A stretch of DNA of 64,000 nucleotides from NCBI GenBank assembly GCA_029207755.1, contig JARCOQ010000012.1, forward strand, positions 1,302,001 through 1,366,000, given 5' to 3'. The DNA comes from Chamaea fasciata (lineage: Eukaryota; Chordata; Aves; Passeriformes; Sylviidae). Position 1 is the first letter of the stretch. Each line of letters opens with the position of its first letter. Of this stretch, positions 25,929 to 38,167 are shown piece by piece. The position numbers and the translations under genes were made by a program. The notes under the pieces were generated by a model. It saw only the letters and a list, made by a program, of their open reading frames with translations. It was not told the DNA's origin and searched no databases.

Positions 25929-26116
25929 CTTCTTGTATTGTTTTGTTTTTTTCTCTTTAAAGGTGTGGGTGTTAGTTGGCTCTCTCTTACCCCCCCCCCC
26001 CCCCCCCCCTTTTTCTTTGTTTGATTGTTTTGGGTTTTTTTTTTGTGTGGGTGTGTTGGTTTGTTTTATTTTTTTGGGTTGTTTTTTTTTTTTTTTTTTT
26101 TGGTTTTTTTTTTTTG
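25929..26116. repeat. Pyrimidine and T/G low-complexity tract with 20-C run
   Basis: One strand is almost purely C and T for about 50 bp and includes an uninterrupted 20-C run (25990-26009). It is followed by T runs broken by G triplets and GTGTG. Plus-strand frames here translate to proline and phenylalanine runs and are artefacts. The tract could adopt H-DNA or, on the G-rich strand, a quadruplex-like structure. Homopolymer length may be a sequencing estimate. Confidence 0.95.
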
Positions 26117-28644
26117 GAGTTGTGTTCCTATTACTGCCAAATCAAATTTACTACAGCTGCTTTGGCACAGGCTGTGCTGTTTTGAGGACTCCGATTTTAG
26201 CCACATCCTTTTTGTTACCGTATTTTGAGCCATACTTGGGATTTTTTTGTATGTGACTTCTGGAATTTTGACATTTTAACAATATTTGTTCTTGGGTCTG
26301 AAGGACTGAATTTTTTAAAATTGTTTTTAATTCAGACCCTTTAGTCTCCTTAGCTTTTATTTACACAACATTATACCTGTAATTTGCAGATTCAAATGGT
26401 AATAAAAAATGCTGTTTTTGCTGGACAAAGAAGCTTAAAATTTGCATCCTCATTCATCTAACAGTGTGGCACATAAGATGAGTGGCTCCAAATTCTGCTG
26501 CAGTAGGAGCCTGGTAAAGCACAGGAACTTTAAAAGTGCACGTATGTTTTCTTAAATCCGCACAACACGACACGCTGTGAAGACAGCATTCAGCTGCATT
26601 TGCTCAGAGAGCACACTGACAGACAGATGGGCTTTGAGAACAGAAGTGACAAATGTCATAAATTTCCCTTAAAGAAAAGTGCTATCATTTCTGCTACTTG
26701 CTTACATATGTTTTCAAGCATGACTGTCTTAAGTGTTGCTAAGTTACATCGCACTGATAATTCAGTTGCACCTTGGGGTTTTCAAGCAAGGGTTAAATTC
26801 GACAAGAATTCGGTTCGTCTGAGTTTTCCTACTGATTTGCACTCAGTTGATGCAGTCAAAGCAAGATTGCTCAAATGGCCCTGCTCACTGGACAGATAAT
26901 TACACCCTGAAAGAATACAGGTTGTCATGGTTTGTTTGGTCTGTTTGGTTTTTTCTTAGTTTTCAATTGGAGCAGATTGCTGTGAGTGTTGTCTATTTTG
27001 AAAAGGTTTTTCTGAGCACAAGGATAAAGAGGCCCTTTTTTAGATTGTTCTCACTTGCTATGAACTCCTCCTGGCTCAGCAAGTCGATCACTTCTCTCCT
27101 GACTGTTCCCAGAGAGCATTGTAAAATATGCTAATAGAATCTTGCCTACTCAGATGTATTTGCTCTGGGTTTCCTTTGTTGGAATCCCCTCCTTTATTAG
27201 AGAAGACCTTGTTCAAAAGAAAAAAAAAAAACCAAGGAAACACCTCCCTTGTGTTATCTTCTCCCATTTCATAACCTCAAATGTTAACAGTTGAATTTCT
27301 CTTGAACTTGTAAACCACCTGACCACGTGCTGCCTCCTGCAATGTAGGAGTGGAGCAAACAGTGGAGATGTCCTAAGATCAATTCTCCTTCAGGAAGGAT
27401 CAGGTGGAAGGTTACTCCGGCTGGCTGAACTTGCCCAAGGCTTCTGCTGGCTACCACTCCAGAATGAAGGCTTGGGATTATGCAGCTGCACATGTGTGTA
27501 CTCACTCTGGTTGTGTTTAAAGAAGGGTTCCCATCTGGAACTCTCTGGTTATTTGTTCACCCCTGGGTCTGTAAACTTGTGGTGATGTGATGGATCTTCC
27601 TATTCAGACTGAGGAGTGCATTAACTTTTCAAACTGGAGAATATTTTCTCCCTCTGACTAGGAGTGTTGACTGTGTTTCTGGAGTTGGTTGGACGGGAAT
27701 GTAGAGAAGTGCCCACCTCAACCAAGTGACACCCAGGGAATGTTATGAATCCAGGCAATTGAGCTGTGACAAGTGAAAGTGAGAATTATTTCACTTTTCT
27801 TTGCCTGAAGCATGCACAGGTTAAAAAGGCAGATTAGAGGCTTCTTGTGGTCATCCCCCCTTTGTTTCTTCAGTGAGCAGTGCCTTGAATGTGTACAACT
27901 TCCACAGGAGATAATATGGGATACTTGGATTTGACTCGGCTCTCCAATTTGTGATTGAATACTAATGTTAGTATGAGACAGGGGTAAGAAATGCTATGTA
28001 GCCTGTGCTCATTGCAGCAATTCTCAAATGTCAGGTGTATGATTGTGACAGTGATTTGTCACATAGTAGAGATCTGGAAAAATAAAGAGCATTTGTTAGT
28101 ATGCTTTGGAATTATTTTTTAAAATTTTGAGACTAAAGTGTGGTCAGATAAATACTACTAACCTTGGAAGCATTGCCAAACATAATGGCATATTACTTAG
28201 GGCAGGAATAGGTTTAAGAAGGAGTCCAGTGGCTTTCCATAGCTATTTACTGCTGACAAAAAATAACTGAGAAGTGGAAAGCTGTAAATGTGCAGAAAAC
28301 GTGTTCAGATACAACCCTCAGGGATATCTTCTTTCTCTTAAATTTGGTCTTATGGTGGTATATGCAGTGTATGACATCCTGTGGGATAATTACCAGCCCT
28401 GATGTGCAGGGAATAGCCAAATTAGCTGGTCCAGCATGGCTGTGATGTAGGTTGTGCAAGATGTTTACAGTCCTTGCGAGGGAAATACATTAAATGCAGA
28501 CTGGTTCTCATTTCAGGCGTGGTGATCCCTGGGGTTTTCCCTCAGTGAAAGGCAGTATTGGCCAGCAGGTAACAGTAGTGCACCTGGCCTTGGTGTAAGT
28601 TAATTGTAGCTTCTGCTGAGGTGCTATCTGCTTGGGTAGCTTCC

Positions 28645-28662
28645 TTTTTTTTTTTTTTTTTT
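28645..28662. repeat. Poly-T run (18 T)
   Basis: An uninterrupted T run followed by GGTTGGG and a second T run. No retroposon body is recognised. Confidence 0.85.
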
Positions 28663-29489
28663 GGTTGGGTTTTTTTCTGTTGTTGTGCAAGTGTGGAAGG
28701 CAAAAAGCTCAGGCGATGACATTACTGTCACCTGCTTAAAACAGTATGAAGTTCTTCAAGAATCGGCATAATCTCCAGGGCTCACTGTTTTCCATGAAAG
28801 CATTTATTTCAGTCAAAATACTTCACGTTCCTCTCTACACAGACACTTCAGGAAAAGTTAAAAACATGCCATTTTAAAGGGAAACCTTACCTTTCTTTGC
28901 AGATATACCTGCTTTTAAGTAGATTGTGCCATTGTGGAATGAAATCACAAACCTTATTAGGCACATAGGATTTACATGGAAGGTAAATAAACTGAGACGC
29001 TTCTAATTAAAGTTGTAATTGAAACTGTTTTAGATTGGTGAACAAGACTTTCTGTTCACCTTCTTGATTTTTAATTCATTGTTTTGTCTAGCATCTTCCT
29101 CAGTCACCTACCCTTTAATGCTTTTTAAATTAAAACCAAGATTACGTCTCCCTTTTTTCCCCCCCATCTTTATTTTATTTTATGTGTGATTTGCCCTCTC
29201 AGAGCAAGGGGAAACAATCTTGCCCATCTGCTTGTAAAAGCATGATGAATCTTTTGAATATGCAAACGTAGAGATCTGTTGTTCAAGATGTCATGTTTCT
29301 CCCTCTGTTGTTAGCTGGGAGACAACACGGAATACCCTGATTTACCTGTGTAATCCCAGTGTGTCTCAGGTGCCAGGACTTGCTGTTGAGATCAGCATGT
29401 CTCCTGTCAGAAGTGGTTGGAGTGAGACAGGGACGGCACGACCACTGGGCACAAAAAGCTGCAGAGGTCAGGTTTCAAGGACAGCCAGC

Positions 29490-29511
29490 GTGGCAGTGAT
29501 GTGGCAGTGAC
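29490..29511. repeat. Tandem 11-mer duplication
   Basis: GTGGCAGTGAT is followed at once by GTGGCAGTGAC, one mismatch in 11. A small slippage duplication. Confidence 0.75.
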
Positions 29512-30939
29512 AAGTTGTCAAGAGAGCAAATATGAAAGCGGGGTTGGGAGGGAGGGAGAAGGAAAAAAATCTTGTCGTTGCTGATGAAATATTCAGCGTA
29601 GCAGGTAGCAATGGGCTGAATGGGTTGCACTCATGGGTTTGGGGATTGCTCGCAGTGGAGAGGTGTCCCGGGGTTGCGAGTGCTCTGATGGGTCTCCACA
29701 AGAGATGCCCAGCACAAATTACCTGCTTTAAATTTTTATTAAATATTGCACTCCTGTTTATAGGAGCAGCAATGTCAGGCTTAGGTCAGACACCTTTTAG
29801 AGCCCTAAACTGCTGGTAAGTCATCCACATACATCCTTGAGTGGCTATGGCATGATGTATCGTAGAGAAATTTGGAAGGAAAACTGTAACAGTGATGCCA
29901 GTTCTAAATGACCATAAATAATCGTCATTAACGACTCTGCTGTGTAATTTTGTTGGTTTGTTTTCAGACACATTTGATTTTATTTTGTATTTTTTGTACT
30001 GTATTGAGTTGAAACGCTTCTGTTTGTGGTTCTGCGTATTCCGTAGTATATGAGATAATAGCATACTTTATTTGTCCCTGAAACTGACCACAGTTATATG
30101 GTGACTTTATCTCCTGGCATATTTGCAGAATTCTTGATACCAGTTTTCTTAACGGTAGGAGCTTTTCACTTCATGCACGTTATTCCTTGGATCAGCAAGA
30201 CTTTCCCCAGCCTGCATATGTGTACATGCACGCTAATCCTGCATGAGTATGCAGAATAAATGTTAATTTAAGCTCGATTAGTGTAATCTCATTAAGAATA
30301 AATACTACAAGAAGTGTGTCGTGATTCCCAGTGAAGTCCTTGAAGAGCTTGCTGTAATATGAGGAAAAATGGTGTATTCCTCTTCTGCAACTATGCCTGC
30401 CTGTTCTGCTATGTGGGATTTAGCAATAATAGTTCTTTTTGTTAATGAGCCCGATTGTTCTTAAATTAGTAAACAAAATCCAATATTTTATTGTGGATAT
30501 ACATTAAAAAAATGCTTTAAATATATCTCGTGTATTAAATTTCTTCAGGGTGTGCTTTTAACTGCCATCAGTTCCTTTTTAAGTTTAACTTTTCATTTCT
30601 TTCCATGTGGGAGCAGCTGTATACCGACAACCAGTGATGCTGACGGGAGAAATAGAAAGTTCTCTTTACTATCCTGCTCTCTTCTTTCTATACAAAACAA
30701 TTTAATTATTTTTTAATTCATCTGCAGCTGCTTAGGTTATAGTTGTGGTAGTAGAGGGACAGAAGGAATGAAAACAGCCTAAATCCATAGTCAGTAAGTC
30801 AGTATTTAAAAATGGATAAATATTACTTTTTTAGCCTTACAGAAATAGGCTTAGTTGCTTGAGAACATAGATGGAAGCAAAAACTCCTGAGGCAAAATGG
30901 TCTTGGAATGAAAAGAGAAAACAAGTTTAACTGAAAACA

Positions 30940-31300
30940 AAGCTATGCAAATGTTTAACGATTCGGCGCGAATCTGTCTCATAGAAAAGAGCAGTATAGC
31001 TGAAGAATAACCTTAGGAGTTTAAATATAAAAACAGGCAGAAGAAAAATGACAGGAGTCCATGAGTGAATGAGAGGGGAGGGCCTGTCAGCTGGGATCTG
31101 GTCCACCTGAGCGCTGGGGAGCATCAACATCTTTGCCACAGCCACGCTCCAACCGCTGCTCGCAGCCAAATGGTCGTGCCCGCCTTGCCGCGGGTTTTTG
31201 GCACCGGATCCTTGGAGCTGCAGGCTGGCTCTCACGCTGCAGTGTGCTCCCACTCCCTGCTGGCGCACGCTGCAGGTGATAACACAAAGATATCAAAGAC
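30940..31300. other. Orphan CpG-rich patch
   Basis: About 12 CpG dinucleotides fall within 31112-31272, where most of the window has almost none, and GC content is visibly raised. Just upstream lie an octamer ATGCAAAT (30945-30952) and the inverted repeat GATTCG-GCG-CGAATC (30960-30974), which adds four CpGs. Overlapping frames on both strands (up to 120 codons on the minus strand) are a by-product of GC richness; none shows a domain. It could be a small unmethylated orphan CpG island (distal promoter or enhancer), or a fragment of a younger GC-rich repeat not yet decayed. Confidence 0.4.
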
Positions 31301-33915
31301 TTTTCAGTCAGCCTCCCTCCACAGTGCCGTGGCTTCCAAGTAAAACAAACAAACAAAAAAAAAAATAAAAGTGAAAGAGGTTTTTGAGGTGGACTGAAGT
31401 AAAAGACCCCAAATGATAAATGTTGAAAGCCAGCGGAGAAGTTGTTCAATATTGATCACCTGGGTATGTGAGGTGTTCTTTTCTCAGCAGCAAGCTGGCA
31501 TCTGAAGTGCCTGTAAAAGAGAATTTGGACTGTGATTTTTAAAATGCAGATTTCTGGGTTTGGTTTTTTTTTACTTTTAAAGTTTCCTTGGAAATGTAAA
31601 CTCACGCTTCCCCTTAATGGAAAACCTTTTCAATTTCCACATTATGAAGCAGAAAATTTTTGATTCCTTTCAGTTCTAGAAAAGAAGGAATTGTGGAAGA
31701 CACTCACCTCCTGCTCCGGTGGAAAGTTCCTACCCCTTTGTCCCCCCTCTATTTCACTGATTGTTTAGACACCCTGTAGGAAGGTGTACATTTGTGTATA
31801 TTCCTTAAAAATTATGAGAACTGCCTCTTAGTTATGACTTATACATATACCGACCACTCAATTTCTGCTGTTAGAAGCGGTGAAATTGATTTTTTTTAAT
31901 TTTAGTTTTTTAGAAAATTAACATTCAGAGCCTTTACACACTCCCGTTATGTACTAGGGGATGTGGTCTAATCTCTGCTCTTGTCTGAGAGTTAATGTGC
32001 TTCCAGTTCTGTTAGTTTGGCTCTTGCAGAGGAACAGTTGAGTACCTGCAGTTTCCAGACACTTGTTCCTGACGGGTCTTGCTGTCGCTGATCTTCACCC
32101 TGTGAAGACTGCTCTCACAAGCTCCTTTTCCCATGAATAAGTGATCAAGTGCCAGTCAGTGCTGTCTTTAGGGTCACTTTGGAATTCAGCTTTCTGAAAG
32201 ATGGCTGGTGAGGGATATTTCCATTCATATGGGAATGAAAAGTCGCTGCAGCAATCTCATGTGTATTTCTCCCGTGCCTGATGCAAGAAAAAATACTGGG
32301 AGAGACAGAAAACTCTGCTTGTCTGGAGCTTATTTACTTCTCTGTTTTTAGAAATCATGAATGTTTTGCAACCTTGTGAGTTTTACCTGAGAGAACGTAC
32401 AAATCCTACCGGGTGTCTGTGTACATTTCACAGTGGCTGCTCTGACATTTGTGTGGAGGAGCGCAGCAGTGATTGTTTTGTATAATCTCCATAATTTCCT
32501 CATTTTAAGGCTCTGACTTGGTCGAGTATTTAAGCGCATACTTGCTTATGGCTGTTGTGCTTCACATCAATGAGTTTGTTTTTGTTTTGTTTTGGCTTTT
32601 TTTTAACATGGCTAAGAAAGAAATCGGAGGCCTCTAAAAATCTAAATATAAGTCTGTAGGGAATTTGACAAAACCGTCATTTTAGCAAATCCAGTTATTT
32701 CTCAATGACTATTACTCAGCTCTTTTTTGAGCCACGTCTTACAGCAAAAAGACACCTCGTAGGCAAATGTGTGTCCTGGCTTGCCAAGATACTTAAAAAA
32801 ATCTCTCCTTGTCTGCCCTGTAACATTCACTAGTGTGTATTACTAATAGAATAAAATGAAAAATGTATTTCTTTAACACTGTCATCTCTCTCTCTGACAT
32901 GCATCTTGAGATGATTTGCCAATGCTCAGTTGTGTAAGTGGCTTACAGAGGAAAATCAGTTAGCCTCTAATATTATGCTGATGCATGGCTAGTTGCTTGA
33001 ACCCATTAATGAACTAATCTCTGATACTCTAGTAAATGGTGTTCTTGCATTTGGATACTGCACATTTTGTTTCAGGTAAAATCAACGTAAAAAAAAGAAT
33101 TTTAAATGGATTAAGACTCTTATCCTACCTTTTTCTCATATGTGCTTTGTGAGACATTAGGAAGTTTGCCGTCCAAAGCAAAAATATTGTTGTGTCTGTT
33201 TTCTTTATTCTGTGCTAAGGCAATATTAGTAAAATCTTCACTTTGCTTTTGCCTAACCACTGAAGCTAAACAGCATCCTCTGCACACAGAACAATCTTTT
33301 AAAACAATATACCAGGACACTTGTATTAAGCACAAGGTAATTTTTCTTTATTTCCCTTTCTATCATCCCTGATTATGAAAATAGTTTTGTGTAAGTACAG
33401 ATTCTCTCTCCCTTATAATCAGCTACCTCCTGCCTGATTCCTTAATTAATGACATAATTCAGTGTTCTGGACATCACAATCACTTCCAGGGTAGTGAAAT
33501 ATGATCAGAGCTGCCTGGAATGTGTGTAGTGAACCCCCCAAGCAAAGGTCGTGCCTCTGTTGTGTTTTCCTACCCACAGAAAAAAATATGCTCTCAATCT
33601 GGATGATTTTCGTCTTTAGATTAAAGAACGAACAATTGAAAACCTCCAGAGAGAGAGAATAGGTATAAAACTTCCTAGAAACAGCAAAACTCTGGTAATC
33701 TTCCTTCTTAAGCTGTCTCAGAGGTCTCTATCTGAGTGCCTGGCAGTACTGCCCATTGTGGGACACAGGTGGGGAATCAAATCTCCCTGTGTCACTTGTC
33801 TCATTTTTGGTGGTTCATTTTTTTTCTATTTTTATATTATTTTGGAATCTGACAGGTTAGGACTGAAGTTCCAGTATGTTTCACTTTTGCAGCACAAACC
33901 ATTTATCAGCAGTTC
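31301..33915. other. Non-coding stretch, no gene seen
   Basis: AT-rich with an A/C low-complexity stretch at 31341-31370 and short CT repeats at 32885-32895. A 66-nt interval on the minus strand (31708-31773) has plausible splice sites but stops in all three frames. Confidence 0.7.
31708..31773 (-). other. Weak candidate minus-strand exon
   Basis: On the minus strand the acceptor-like CACCTTCCTACAG precedes a 66-nt interval ending with GAG|GTGAGTG at 31708/31707. All three frames contain stops, so it could only be non-coding. It is short and may well be chance; I list it because it lies between two better minus-strand candidates. Confidence 0.12.
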
Positions 33916-34530
33916 TTTCACAGTTTAACCCCAGCTTGGCACCACCCAACTGATCCCTCCCTGCCCAGCTGGTGGGACAGGGAGGGAAGTAGGTCAGGAA
34001 AATTGAGAGAGATCATGGGTTGAGCAGTGAAAGACAGTGTAAAGGGTAAAGTAAAAGCCATGCACACAAGCAAAACAAGGATTTCATGCTCTAGGTGTGC
34101 AGCAGGCAGGTGTTGAGCCTTCTCCAGGAAATCTGGGCTCCATCCCGCACAGCAGGGACTTGGGAAGGCAAACACAATCCTTCCCATCCTGTCCCCTCTC
34201 TCTATCCCCTCCTTCCCCCACGTTTCCAGCGTGGAGGTGGGACTCAATGATCTTAGAGGTCCCTTCCAACCTAAATTATTTTATACAGTGTGAAGTACAC
34301 CTTGGCTCAGTCGGGGTGAGCTGTGCCAGCTGTGTCCCCTGGCCCACCCCAGCCCACTCGCTGCTCGGCTGCTGGGAGAAGCAGAAATGGCCTTGCCACT
34401 GTGTGAGCCCTCCCCAGCAAGAATGAAATCACCTCTCTATTATCGACACCGTGTGCTCAGCACAAACCCAAGCCACAGCCCCACAGCAGCTATGAAGAGA
34501 ATTAACTCTGTCCCAGCCAAAACCTGCGCG
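33916..34530 (-). mobile_element. Solo LTR of an avian endogenous retrovirus, decayed
   Basis: This is the clearest repeat in the window. The left end reads GTTTAACCCCAGC and the right end ATTAACTCTGTCCCAGCCAAAACC. Together they are the two ends of a widespread avian LTR whose sense strand starts near GGTTTTGGCTGGGA and ends near GGGGTTAAAC, so this copy lies on the minus strand. Internal landmarks recognised in order include GGGTTGAGCAGTGAAAGACAG, GCAGGCAGGTGTTGAGCC, CTCCAGGAAATCTGGGCTCCAT and GGTGAGCTGTGCCAGCTGTG. No gag, pol or env sequence flanks it, so it is a solo LTR left by recombination. A CR1 fragment is inserted inside. I see no clean target-site duplication, which fits an old copy. 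The ERVL-like assignment is from memory and not certain. Confidence 0.85.
34232..34287 (+). mobile_element. CR1 LINE 3'-end fragment nested in the LTR
   Basis: The segment GACTCAATGATCTTAGAGG, then TCCCTTCCAACCTAAATTATTTTATA, matches the terminal part of avian CR1 elements (GGACTCGATGATCTTAAAGG, then TCTTTTCCAACCTAAATGATTCTATG). CR1 copies are usually 5'-truncated, so a 55-bp remnant is normal. LTR sequence resumes on its right side (CTTGGCTCAGTCGGGG). The CR1 therefore inserted after the LTR and on the opposite strand. Only one degenerate copy of the 3' 8-bp repeat remains. Confidence 0.75.
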
Positions 34531-37500
34531 CTTTGCCTTGAAGGCTTTTGGCTTGTCTGTTTAAATGTCAAGGGCAGGAAAGAGAGAGTAGTTAGTGCTT
34601 TGCTCCACAGGTATTGACAGCCAACAGCTGGAAGATCTGGGGGGTGCATGTGTGGGGAAATCCAAATCCTCAAATCATTCACTATTTCAGTGGAGTTTAT
34701 CTGCATCGCGTATATTTTCTAGAGTTTATCTTTTTTTCTGGTCTGTAGAGATGTTTCCAGTGGAGTTCCAGGATCATTTACAGTGCTCCCCTAAAAATCC
34801 CCAAACCTGTTCTGTGGCTCGGCACCTTTCAGTGTCTATCATATGGTGCTGTTGTTTCACTGCTGGTTGAGTGTGTAAATCCGTGTATTTCCTCTGTGAA
34901 AAGCCACCACAGAGCTGTGCAGAGCTCCTGGGATTTGGCACCGAGTGCCAAGGTACTTTGCATATTGTCTGAGTTTCTTTTCCTTGGGACATGCGAGACA
35001 TACAGCTCATGTTTAAACTGCGTCTGGCTTAGGTGAATTTTTCACTTGCTTCCTGTATTGATGAGTTTGCTCTAATGTCTGTTCGCAAATCTAGCTGCAA
35101 AGGCACAAATTTTATTCCAATTTGCCATAATTCCCCTAAACTTAATGTTTATTTTGATGAAGACGTAAAAGTGAACGATGGTAAACACCTCTCAGGTAAA
35201 ATGCGGTGAGTTTGGAGATATGTAGCATTGACTAACTTAAAACAGTTGTTAGTAGGCCTGGGGAATTCCTTAGAAAATAGCTTTGCAAAATGTTTGGTTG
35301 CTCTTTAAAAAAAAAAAAAAATTGTGGTACTATATTGGCTTTTCAACCTGAATATCCTTAATTTAATATAACTGGTGAGAACAGAGAGCGAGCAAGATTT
35401 CATTAAAGTCAATGGAAAGCTTAAAAACTTCCTCTTTTCCTTTCTTGAAATAGTTAGAAATGCATTAGGCCATGACTGGTGTGGGATTTTTATTTCTGAG
35501 AGGGAAAAAGAAAACTTATGGCAAGTGGATTCTCTCTGTGCTGGAAAAAAATATTAGTAATATTTCACACACACTGCTTAAATAATTTCCCCGTCTATAT
35601 AAAACAGGGATTTTTTTACTTCTGTCTGCTCCTTTTTTTTCTGTCTACCTCAAGTCTCTGAACAGGTTTAGTTAATCACTGCTTATATCAATATGTAATT
35701 CAGATACGGTGGTTGCAAATTTTTGATTCCCATTTCTTTTGAGTTGCTTGACGAGAACTAAGTGGCTAGGGAATGGTTCTTATAAAATTATACATCGAAA
35801 GTAGTGCAGGCGCAATGGAAATATTAATGAACATGATTGTTTTGACACATAAGAATTAGAGCATGTTTAAATATTATACATAGTGTATGAACCCCTGGCA
35901 CAAAATTAGAAACGTGAGATTTTTTTTTGTCTGGCAAATATAGTTCAGCTTTAAGTTCTTCTCAGACTGAAAGAAGTCAGTTTACTTAAGTCAGCTTTTG
36001 AGGCCTTTTAAAGTCTCTGTGTTTCAGATTAAATGCAGCCAAAGAGACAGCACGTTAAGAGCGGTTTGGTCTGCAATGTCTCCAAACCTATGTCTAAAAA
36101 CCAGGTTAATCCACCCTAATTGACTCTACATTCCATTTTCATGTTTATAAAATGAAATTTACTGTTGTTTTTTGGCAGTGTTAAAATTTACATTTGGTAA
36201 ATTCTATACTTTTGCCATAATATATACTTTTTGCTCTTTTGACCAGTTTTTTTTTTTTTATGCAAATAACAGTAGAAATACTACCCACATTTGTCTGATA
36301 TCCTAAAATAAAATGCAAAATTTACAGAGTTATAAAACCATGGGTTAGAAAAGATTTAAAGGGTCTTGAGCCAGGGTTATTTTCAGATGTTTGTATTGGG
36401 GTGCGTGGGATTTGCAGGATGTTTTATGCTAAGAGCTTTTCAAAGTATTTGTTTAGTAATACTGTCTGTTGTGGTTTTTTCATGTTTTACAAACTGTCCT
36501 TGTTTTAAATGGCTAGATATGATCCCGAAATTTTAATGGCCAAATGTGTCCTAGAAAGTATTAAAATATTCAGCTGTGATCGGAACAGTCAGTGGGCTGA
36601 TGAGTATATATCTTTTTACATTTGGGCTTCATGATGGAATTCTGTTTCTTAGCTTTAGTAATGGAAGCTTTTGGGATTTTTTTAAAAAGTATAATAGAGT
36701 TTGAGATATGCAAATATGTGCTGGAAGGCTTGTTTTTCTGGTAGGAAACGAAATATGTCTTAAAGGATAACTTGGTTTAAATGACTGAAATTATGAGTAG
36801 TATATACTTGGCCTGCTTTTCAAATTACTCATATTTCTTTATAATCTAATGTAATTCATGCTGTTAGTGTGTCCTGTTTTTGAAAATTGAAAAATCAAGT
36901 ACGTTCATCAGCCAGCTCACACTTCTATCCATAGATATCTGTAGGAAAAGTGTCATCTTGGTCTCCTGATCTTTCTGGAGTTAGACTGAACTCTAGGAAT
37001 TCACTCAGATCTCTGCATGTCGATGCAGTGTAGTTAGTAGAGATGTAAGTTCCTAGCAGAAGGTGGTCAAATAAACAAGGATGAAAGTGCAATAGAGAGT
37101 TTAAATTTCTTAAGGACTGTTATGCTTTTTTAAACTTTTATTAAAGTAAATAAGAATGGCTAATCAAGTGTCTATTCCAAAGCCCATTGATTTTAAGCAA
37201 CAGGGTTTCCCTTGTGTTCTGGGTCAAAGTACAGACAACCTTTTTCTACCGGTTATCCTGTATGCAAGCTCTAGTTTCAAGTTCTGCATAACCTAGAACA
37301 ACTCTGTCAGGGTTGCACGGAGCTTTTGTGTGGTCTCTGGATGTGCGTCTTGGTCTGCTGCCTCTCAAGCCCAGGTATCTGACATTCTCCTCAAGAATTT
37401 GGAGAATTTGCACAGCCAGTAGTTAAGATGCTTTCTACTGGCTTGTTTGATTGCCCAAGTGGTTATTCAACCTTTAATTACTTGATCAGCAAGGAATTGT

Positions 37501-37966
37501 CTTTGGAACCTTTCAAGGAGTCTGAAATTCAGCTTGCCTTGTCAGGAATTCACTAAAGTATTGTGGGAAGAAAAACATTTTTAGTACAAGATATGACCAC
37601 TGAAATTTCCTTACTGAGTGCCGGGCAGTGACAAGTGGATGTGCCCAGGCCCAAAATATCTATGTAAAATACTTTGGAATATTTTTAAAATTAATCTTTC
37701 CATCTTCCCTTTTTGCCCATGACGGCATGTTTTGTCAGGTGAAGTTTACCAGCAAATTCCACAACAGGATGACTTATGTGCTCAATTAAATTTCTGGATT
37801 GTATCTTAGACTGCACTCAATCTGTGTAGCAGATGCATGTCCTGAGTTTCTGGTCCTCCTCCGTAGTTCCAAAGAGAATTTGGTTGTACAACTCCATGGC
37901 TTTAGCTTGTAGGAGGAAAGGCTGAGGAAGGTGAGATGATCTTGGCTTTCACTGTAAAACACTTAC
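34531..37966. other. Non-coding stretch, no gene seen
   Basis: AT-rich with two octamer motifs ATGCAAAT (36260-36267 and 36708-36715) and A/T runs. No frame exceeds about 90 codons and no repeat family is recognised. Confidence 0.7.
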
Positions 37967-38167
37967 CTGCCCCCAGAAACTAAATACTCTGTAAGTTATT
38001 AACACTTGCACTTTTTGTGGAGGGATAAATAGTTTTGCAGCTCTCTTAGGCTCCTGCTGTTTACTTGAGATGGATGCCTCCCTGGTGTTGTTTTCTGTTT
38101 CAGCAAGCTGCTCTGGGAAAGGAGAGCAGTGAGCGGACATGCAGAGATCAGCTGAACCTGGAAGAAC
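37967..38167 (-). other. Candidate minus-strand exon, open and phase 0
   Basis: On the minus strand the acceptor AAGTTCCTCTCCTGTTGCAG ends at 38168. A 201-nt interval follows and ends at 37967 with the near-ideal donor CAG|GTAAGTG. The interval is exactly 67 codons and open from end to end in phase 0 (starts V-L-P-G-S, ends F-W-G-Q). I do not recognise the encoded peptide: no cysteine pattern, transmembrane segment or family motif. Two strong splice sites plus an open frame of a multiple of three is the best exon signature in the window, yet chance cannot be excluded. A lncRNA exon is equally possible. Confidence 0.3.

Larger units (their letters stand above)
26117..30939. other. Non-coding stretch, no gene seen
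   Basis: AT-rich with an 18-T run at 28645-28662 and a tandem 11-mer at 29490-29511. Frames up to 99 codons (26600-26899 +) show no domain. Octamer-like ATTTGCAT occurs at 26440-26447. Confidence 0.7.

Noticed and set aside
25933..26256. 107-codon plus frame rich in proline and phenylalanine
   Set aside because: Artefact of the C and T low-complexity tract.
31087..31449. 120-codon minus-strand frame, with overlapping frames on both strands
   Set aside because: Explained by a GC-rich patch in which stops are rare; frames on both strands at once argue against coding.
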